Of a stretch of 64,000 nt of DNA, positions 57,401-64,000 are shown one piece after another. The translations under genes were made by a program, and so were the position numbers. The stretch's first letter is position 1. Each line of letters opens with the position of its first letter. The notes beneath the pieces are model-generated. The model made no database searches. It worked only from the letters and a program-made list of their open reading frames with translations, and had not been told where the DNA came from. This stretch comes from Rugalucina vietnamica (lineage: Eukaryota > Mollusca > Bivalvia > Lucinida > Lucinidae): positions 39,033,988 to 39,097,987 of the forward strand of contig OZ024882.1 in NCBI GenBank assembly GCA_964017185.1, given 5' to 3'.

Positions 57401-57585
57401 TTGTTTATCGTAGTTACTGCGCAAAGACCTTTAAATGACGTTAGCATCAGGTAAATGTGATTTCAAAGCTCACTAGGTGAGTGCTATTTCAGGCCAGCTG
57501 CATTTGCTTTCAAAATTTACAAAAGAACCACCACATTTCTCTTTCTTGTTTATCTTAAAACGCATTTATAATTGTTTCGTTATAG

Positions 57586-58086
57586 ATGTTATTTCAAGAA
57601 TTCGGCCACGTGTGGTGGGTGGACAGCTCTGTACGGTTTACTACAACTGACCTAGATGCTCCTCTACAGTATCTGAAACAGACTGGCTCGCTATTTTTCA
57701 CATATGATAAAGTATTGTCCGTGGCAAAACACACAGTTATAACAACCTTTAATTATTTCAAAGAACATCCTTGTCCATATAACGAATATGGGGAAATTGA
57801 AGCTGGAAACATTGCTTTCTATGACAATCAGGTCTCCAGAACTATAGTTAGACAGTGGGTGTCATGTGCACTCATTCCAAATTGTATAGCGCCTCCTGAA
57901 AGTCGTGCAGGATGCAGTGGTGGGGGCACCGTAGTAGGGGAGTGTCATAGATATGATCAATCCGCCTTAAGCATTATATTACGCCGATTATATCACCAAC
58001 AGAATGATTATCCTCTCGTCGAGAAACCTTTTAAGATCATAAAAGTTATGAGAGGACAGAGGATAGAATATTTGCCTAACGCGTGA
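57586..58086 (+). CDS. DUF1647-like host gene, terminal exon
   Basis: 166 codons and TGA at 58084-58086, opening in phase 0 after 'cgttatag'. The join gives AIIVA then MLFQEFGHVWWVDSSVRFTT. 'VWWVDSSVRF' resembles the DxD-region context of glycosyltransferases (W.D.S.R). Further conserved-looking parts are TVITTFNYFKEHPCPYNEYG, RQWVSCALIPNCIAPPES and ECHRYDQSALSIILRRLY. The 'WV.CAL...CI.P' and 'CHR.DQSALSI' signatures are the strongest support for the family. Cys residues in these blocks may form lumenal disulfides, consistent with a Golgi protein. The exon shows no lesion. An ATTAAA at about 58146 could be a polyadenylation signal. Confidence 0.85.
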   Translation: MLFQEFGHVWWVDSSVRFTTTDLDAPLQYLKQTGSLFFTYDKVLSVAKHTVITTFNYFKEHPCPYNEYGEIEAGNIAFYDNQVSRTIVRQWVSCALIPNCIAPPESRAGCSGGGTVVGECHRYDQSALSIILRRLYHQQNDYPLVEKPFKIIKVMRGQRIEYLPNA

Positions 58087-58263
58087 AACGATACGTGTAC
58101 CTAGATGAATGCTCGTCATTTGCTTCCTTCAGAGGAGTACTTCAATTAAATAATTAGGAAGCTTTCTGGTATTCAAACTCTTTAAATTAGATTTCATGCA
58201 GCGATATATATATATATGCAGGGAAATCTCCTCTAAACCTGAGCTATGATAACTCCTTTTTTA

Positions 58264-58353
58264 GGAGCGTAGTAGCGCAGTCGGTAGAGGGGATGGCCCT
58301 GTATAGCTAGGCGCCGAAGCCGAAGTCTGCGGGTTCGAAACCTACCTTCGCCA
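58264..58353 (+). tRNA. tRNA-like sequence, copy 1 (tRNA-derived SINE or pseudogene)
   Basis: 90 nt with A box TAGCGCAGTCGGTAGAG and B box GGTTCGAAACC, a long variable-arm-like insertion ('gccgaagccgaagtctgc') and a genomic CCA. The acceptor stem pairs poorly, so a functional tRNA is unlikely; pol III promoter elements are intact by eye. Confidence 0.55.
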
Positions 58354-58608
58354 ATTTAGTACATCTTTATTTCTCTACTTTATAATTTTTCCGATGTACT
58401 TGTATCAGAAATGATCTTGGTAGGAATAGCTGTTGAAGTTTGTATATCTTTGATATGAAAATATTATTTCCAAGCTTTGGCATCCCATAGGATCCAGTTA
58501 TTCCATGTATATAGACGAGTGTGCTTGCACAACGAAAACTAGTAGCCTATCAGACGGGTTATGCAGGGAAATCTCCTCTAAACCTGAGCTATGATAACTT
58601 CTTTTTTA

Positions 58609-58698
58609 GGAACGTAGTAGCGCAGTCGGTAGAGGGGATGGCCCTGTATAGCTAGGCGCCGAAGCCGAAGTCTGCGGGTTCGAAACCTACCTTCGCCA
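58609..58698 (+). tRNA. tRNA-like sequence, copy 2
   Basis: Same as copy 1 with one change near the 5' end (ggaacgtag versus ggagcgtag). Followed directly by the TA microsatellite. Confidence 0.55.
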
Positions 58699-58721
58699 AT
58701 TTAGTACATCTTTATTTCTCT

Positions 58722-59507
<786 letters not shown>

Positions 59508-59939
59508 AGGTACAAGTAGGCAAAGATCAGGAAAAGGCGCAATCAGAAAAAGATTCCCACTCCAAAAACCGAGGTGGGAAAAAACCAAACTAACAATCAG
59601 GCACTTATACCATGAAACATATCGTAAGCCGAATGAGCAGCTGTTTTCCCAATAGGTGGCCACTCAGTTACCTTAACCGTACTAAAACTATGAAATAACA
59701 CATAAGGCGCCAACAGCACAAAAAAAAAAAATAAAAATAAACACCAAGACATAAAACAAAAAGAACCACCACAGAAGTATCGCCTTGGAACGGTCAGTAA
59801 CACAGAGTTACTGGCGGGCTTAAACCGGTTTTACAGGCGCCTAACCTCACCCTCAGCTTCTGCAGTGATTCATAACATTTAGTTAGTTCTTCGGTCCTCG
59901 TGGTGAATCTCTAACTAGTCAATGAATCATCAAGAACAA
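59508..59939 (-). mobile_element. Penelope-like element, 3'-end fragment
   Basis: Same 3' untranslated region and terminus as the copies at 16069 and 54538 ('aaggtacaagtaggcaaaga' to 'aatcatcaagaacaaa'). Truncated before the ORF. Abuts the divergent copy head-to-tail, consistent with insertion next to its 5' truncation point. Confidence 0.8.
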
Positions 59940-60495
59940 AGCTAGATCCTTAACGTTTGTAACATATAAGGATTTTGATTAAGTGAAGAGAAAACCATTA
60001 CCAATGTATAAAAGAAAGACATTATCACAATCGGTGAACGTTTTTGACGTGATTATTCAAAGGTACCATACACACGAGATTCGGGTATAAGTGTTTTAAA
60101 TTAAACAGGAAGTGCGATATTCTTGGCATTATTTTGGAAGCTTGTAAAGTTGAATAAATGTTGTTTGCCCATTGCAAACTAAATTTGATCGATTATGATC
60201 GTTACAGTTCACAGTTTATAAGGTTTATCTCCAGTTTATAATCATTACATTCAAAAGGTGGTGATATGACCGCTTGAACCCTGTGTTTGAACAAAATGCA
60301 GATGAAATGGAAAGAATAAGTGTCTGCATACCTACATGGGTATTCAAAGGTTCAAACACCAGCAGTAACCATTGTAGAGAGATTAAAATCGGTGCAATGT
60401 TTATGAGACTTAAACAAGTGAGCCCTAACTGGTCTGTATTAAATTATCTGGAGAATAGTTTTGACCACAAGTTTTAAAAGATATGCAATATATTA
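59940..60495. other. No recognisable feature
   Basis: One 67-codon plus-strand frame without family signal. Confidence 0.45.
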
Positions 60496-60656
60496 TAGGA
60501 ATGAATTTTATTTTTGTTGATTTTATCGATGTGTAAACTCAGGCGAATCACTCACAAACTAAATAAAGCCCGAAGGGCTTTATGAAAAAGTTTGCGAGTG
60601 ATTCGCCTGAGTTTACACATCGATAAAATCAACGAAAATAATAATTCATTCCTTAT
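60496..60656. repeat. Long snap-back hairpin with GC-rich apex
   Basis: Arms of about 75 bp ('gttgattttatcgatgtgta', 'aactcaggcgaatcactc') meet at 'aaagcccgaagggcttt'. Few mismatches. Confidence 0.9.
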
Positions 60657-62054
60657 AATTCCAACTTTGTCTCATAACACTGCATTTGTCTACATTGATT
60701 TGAATTTTTGTAGCTAGCGGAAGGAAAATAGAGCAGAACAGATCTTCATGAGGCAGCCATCTTGAAAATTTCCAACTCTCGCAATTGATAAAAGCTATAC
60801 TGGCTTGCTATAGGCAGCCTGTAAATGCGGGAGCTTTAAAACATCTCCCTTTTATTCAAAATTGTTCTTTTGGGAGAAAATATCTCCGTCTGGACCGATA
60901 GAAAGACATGTCGATTTTGAACTTGGACTCGGAACATAATAAATTCAAACGTCAGATTTCAACACACAACAAGAAGATTAGAACACTTACCGTACGATGT
61001 TCTGTTAAAAGTAAAAGCGTTCATGTTAATAAACAATCCAAATATTCATTTCGACGCCTTCAAAACGCGTTCATCCATTGTTTTTATGACGTTTAGATTT
61101 GGTGACGTCAACTTTTCTTCGAAGAAACGTCACGTAATGACGTAACGTCGCGCCGTTTTTGAGGTGAAAACCAAGTATTCTTACGCATTGCTTTTATCGA
61201 AGTATAAAATCTTCCAAACAACCAATCAGAATGTAGGGAATTAGTTAAGTTGGAATTATTATTAAATAACATGTCTTTGAAGCGATACAAATGAGAAAGT
61301 GTCATTACTTATAATCTTTATGAAAAAATGACGAACGCTTGCGTTTATTATTTTGTCGGGTATAGATTGTAAGTACTCGTGAAAACCGTTTCACATTCCC
61401 TTCGAGTAATGCAAACAAAATTGTATAGTCTGCATAGCTGAGCTTCAAACTCAAAAAATTATTTCATAGATTTGCTAGATTTTCCATTTTAAGGTGTATG
61501 GATTACCTCCCTTGCACAAGCAAAAGGCCTATTCTAGATAGCTTCAAGGTATACATTTTTTTATTAGTGAACAAATTTTCTTTTCTTTTTTTCGGCACCT
61601 TTTAAGACTTTTGGGGTGCACAAGGACGATAGCTTCCAAAATTTCTTTTGGTTTAGCAGAAAAGGGCGATTTTGAAAAAGGCAGTTTCTGAAAGGTGTAT
61701 GGTCAGTAACTATAAAATCCTAATCCAGACAACAAGCTAGAAGTAAATTTAAAACAACAAACACGCTATTGTAGAATCTTAACAACACACGATCAAGAGA
61801 AACACGACCGTCTCTCTTTATCCCCAGTGACATAGTCAACATTAACCAAAAACATAGATGATGAGCAGAATAGACAAACAGACAGGCAAAAATGCAACAT
61901 AAAATGATAAGTCAAAACAGAACCGTCATGGAACAGTTAGTAAAGAAATTACCAGAGGACTTATAATACTTTCCAACTGGACAAGCGTTCCATTTAACAG
62001 GATTTTTGTTGAGTTGTCTTGAAACTTTGAAACCAGAGACTGGTTCAATGGCTT
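60657..62054. other. No recognisable feature
   Basis: Contains another TGACG-rich stretch (61085-61155) but no gene or clear repeat. Confidence 0.45.
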
Positions 62055-62233
62055 GTGTTATACAACACAGGTCACTCTTATCTGTGTGAAGTCACTTATG
62101 CCATGTATGTGTATTTGATTTGGATTTGACCATTACCACCTCAAGTTGCTATAGTATTGCTGGTAGGCCAGGTAGGAACTAGCTCTAGTTCATCCAGGTT
62201 TTACATATAAAGGAGTTTTGGCTACTTGTAAAG

Positions 62234-62271
<38 letters not shown>

Positions 62272-62800
62272 TTTTTGAAGGGTTTTTACCATATATGGGC
62301 ATGGCGGTCATGTGATCTGTTTTTTTTTATAATCACACTGGTTACTGGTCATACAGATGCTTCCTATAAAGTTGTTTTTTGATTAACCAAGCGGTTTCAG
62401 AAAAGAAGATCTTTTGAATATTATGGTTATATACAACACAGGTCACTCTTATCTGTGTGAAGTCACTTATGCCATGTATGTGTATTTGATTTGGATTTGA
62501 CCATTACCACCTCAAGTTGCTATAGTATTGCTGGTAGGCCAGGTAGGAACTAGCTCTAGTTCATCCAGGTTTTACATATAAAGGAGTTTTGGCTACTTGT
62601 AAAGAATTAAAAAAAAAAAAAAAGATTTTTGAAGGGTTTTTACCATATATGGGCATGGCGGTCATGTGATCTGTTTTTTTTTTTATAATCACACTGGTTA
62701 CTGGTCATACAGATGCTTCCTATAAAGTTTTTTTTTGATTAACCAAGCGGTTTCAGAAAAGAAGATCTTTTGAATATTATGGTTATATACATGTATATTG
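62055..62800 (+). repeat. Recent tandem duplication (371 bp) ending in tandem-repeat-element sequence
   Basis: 'tacaacacaggtcactctta' starts at 62061 and 62432. Both copies contain 'aggaactagctctagttcat', a poly-A run (32 versus 15) and 'gatttttgaagggtttttac' from the 30.9-32.8 kb family. Confidence 0.85.
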
Positions 62801-63420
62801 CCCTGGGGTTGGGACAGACCCACCCCTGGTGTCCAAATTCTTTTCAGAATCTTTAATCTCCAGTTCATTCACCCGTTTCCTTCAAATTCCATTCTAAAAA
62901 TTTTAACCACTCAAATGCATAGGTGATCTATGTTGACCTTGCCATAAAAAGGTCAAGGTCATCCCAGGGTCATGATTTATAAAATTTTGTAGAGCTCCAT
63001 TGCCTGATTCTTCATGCCAAGTTTTAAAATCATAAGTCTTCTGGTTCTGGAGAAGATGATTTTAAGGTTTTTGCTATTTATAGCCATGGCGGCCATTTTG
63101 GCCATGTGACCTTGACCTTTTATACAAACTTTCAATCCCCTTCCTAATGATGCTCCACATAAAGTTTGGCTTTGATTGGCCAAACAGTTTCAGAGAAGAT
63201 GTTTGAATATTATGGCCATATACATGTATATAGCCCCAGGGCCGCTGCAGACAACATGTTTTCATAAACATAAACATTATGTCCATTTGCCCATTTCCTG
63301 TAAGTTTTGCCCTTCAAATAACATTTTAACAATTTTCCCCATTCAAAAGCATGGGTGACCTATGTTGACTTTGCCATAAAATATATCAAGGTCATCTCAG
63401 GGTAATGATTTATAAAACTA
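62801..63420 (+). repeat. Degenerate unit of the tandem-repeat element family
   Basis: About 1.4 further units: 'atgttgaccttgccataaaa', 'catggcggccattttggcca' and 'tggctttgattggccaaaca'. Neither terminal hairpin is present, so it is truncated on the right at about 63420. Confidence 0.65.
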
Positions 63421-64000
63421 GTGTATACTTTTCCGATAGATTCGGAGTTTTAAACAACGACAGTTAAAAGTCTCGGGTTTTAATCTGCTCAAATTATTAT
63501 TGTATTTAAAAACTTCTAATTATACAATCAACTCTCATTTTATTCCTTTCTGTACACTATTTAAAATTGTAATGCGCCTTTAAGATGCAATCCACATGCA
63601 TGTTATCCACGCGAGGAGGTATTGCAGTATAACAAAACATTTTTTATTAGAACATTTTTGTTCTGCTTTTTTTTATGCTTATGATGAATCCATTGCAGAG
63701 TCATGCGCCCATGCACACGTTTATCATATGTTGTAACATGCTCTTCTAATGCACCATTTACATGTATTTGTAACCACGCCCCCCCCCAACCCAGGGAGAG
63801 GGCGGTGGATAGCCGTAGAAATGATCCTGGTTTTGACCAATGTTTTTGCCACGGTAGTACGGGGGAGTACCTGGGGTTTGCTTTATATCAAAAACGGCAG
63901 TGAAATGATAACATAGCAGACTATGGGGAAAAACAGCAGTTTAGTGGAGCAAATATCATGGCCTATCGTTCAAGGGGGTGGTCTGTGGAGTACCACATTT
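63421..64000. other. No recognisable feature
   Basis: Contains a C-run near 63779-63787. A short frame at 63703-63903 has no family signal. Confidence 0.45.

Larger units (their letters stand above)
52942..57585 (+). other. Intron of the DUF1647-like gene (4.6 kb)
   Basis: GT at 52942, acceptor 'gtttcgttatag' ending at 57585. Contains fragments of the tandem-repeat element, a 770-bp tandem duplication and a Penelope-like insertion. A short stretch (57400-57585) has no feature besides the acceptor. Confidence 0.7.

Overview
This window reads as nuclear DNA of a marine invertebrate, most likely a bivalve mollusc. It is AT-rich and gene-poor, with canonical spliceosomal introns. It is dominated by repeat types I associate with bivalve genomes: tandem-repeat elements built around 'gcggccatcttggtcatgtg', Penelope-like retroelements, a CR1-like LINE, Tc1/mariner and hAT-type DNA elements, and long snap-back hairpins. 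The organism call is inference. All family names come from visible motifs and recall; no search was run. Coordinates of repeat edges are usually good to about 10-30 bp; splice sites and target-site duplications (TSDs) were read base by base.

Layout. 0.4-1.5 kb: one arm of a roughly 1.07-kb repeat whose inverted copy lies at 41.9-42.9 kb. 1.5-4.5 kb: hairpins, a TA microsatellite and a foldback element. 5.1-7.4 kb: a tandem-repeat element; a second one sits at 30.9-32.8 kb and fragments at 53.1, 56.9 and 62.3-63.4 kb. 8.1-8.9 kb: tandem copies of a block related to a Penelope-like 3' region. 9.1-19.25 kb: a decayed CR1-like non-LTR retrotransposon. Its ORF1 has an RNase H1-type hybrid-binding domain, a PHD-like finger, a coiled coil and an SGNH/esterase-like domain; its ORF2 has an endonuclease and reverse transcriptase. 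At least three later elements interrupt it, and deleting them on paper restores the reading. 22.1-37.1 kb: a large block in which several tandem-repeat families on the left recur in inverted orientation on the right. 37.18-41.35 kb: a 4.2-kb element with long inverted termini and many TGACGTCA-like motifs. 43.29-44.12 kb: a clean hAT-like non-autonomous element.

One host gene is recognisable. Three phase-compatible exons (45666-46003, 52834-52941, 57586-58086, + strand) give the C-terminal about 314 residues of a DUF1647-like, putatively glycosyltransferase-like protein. Its two large introns hold a nearly intact Tc1-like transposase gene (one in-frame stop), a 4 x 60-bp minisatellite, a tRNA-derived fragment, and a 770-bp tandem duplication into which a Penelope-like element has inserted. 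The N-terminal exon(s) were not found.

The rest (about 19.3-22 kb, 49.2-52.7 kb, 60.7-62 kb and 63.4-64 kb) shows no convincing gene. No rRNA gene, CRISPR array or bacterial-type operon is present; the tRNA-like sequences look like tRNA-derived SINEs or pseudogenes.
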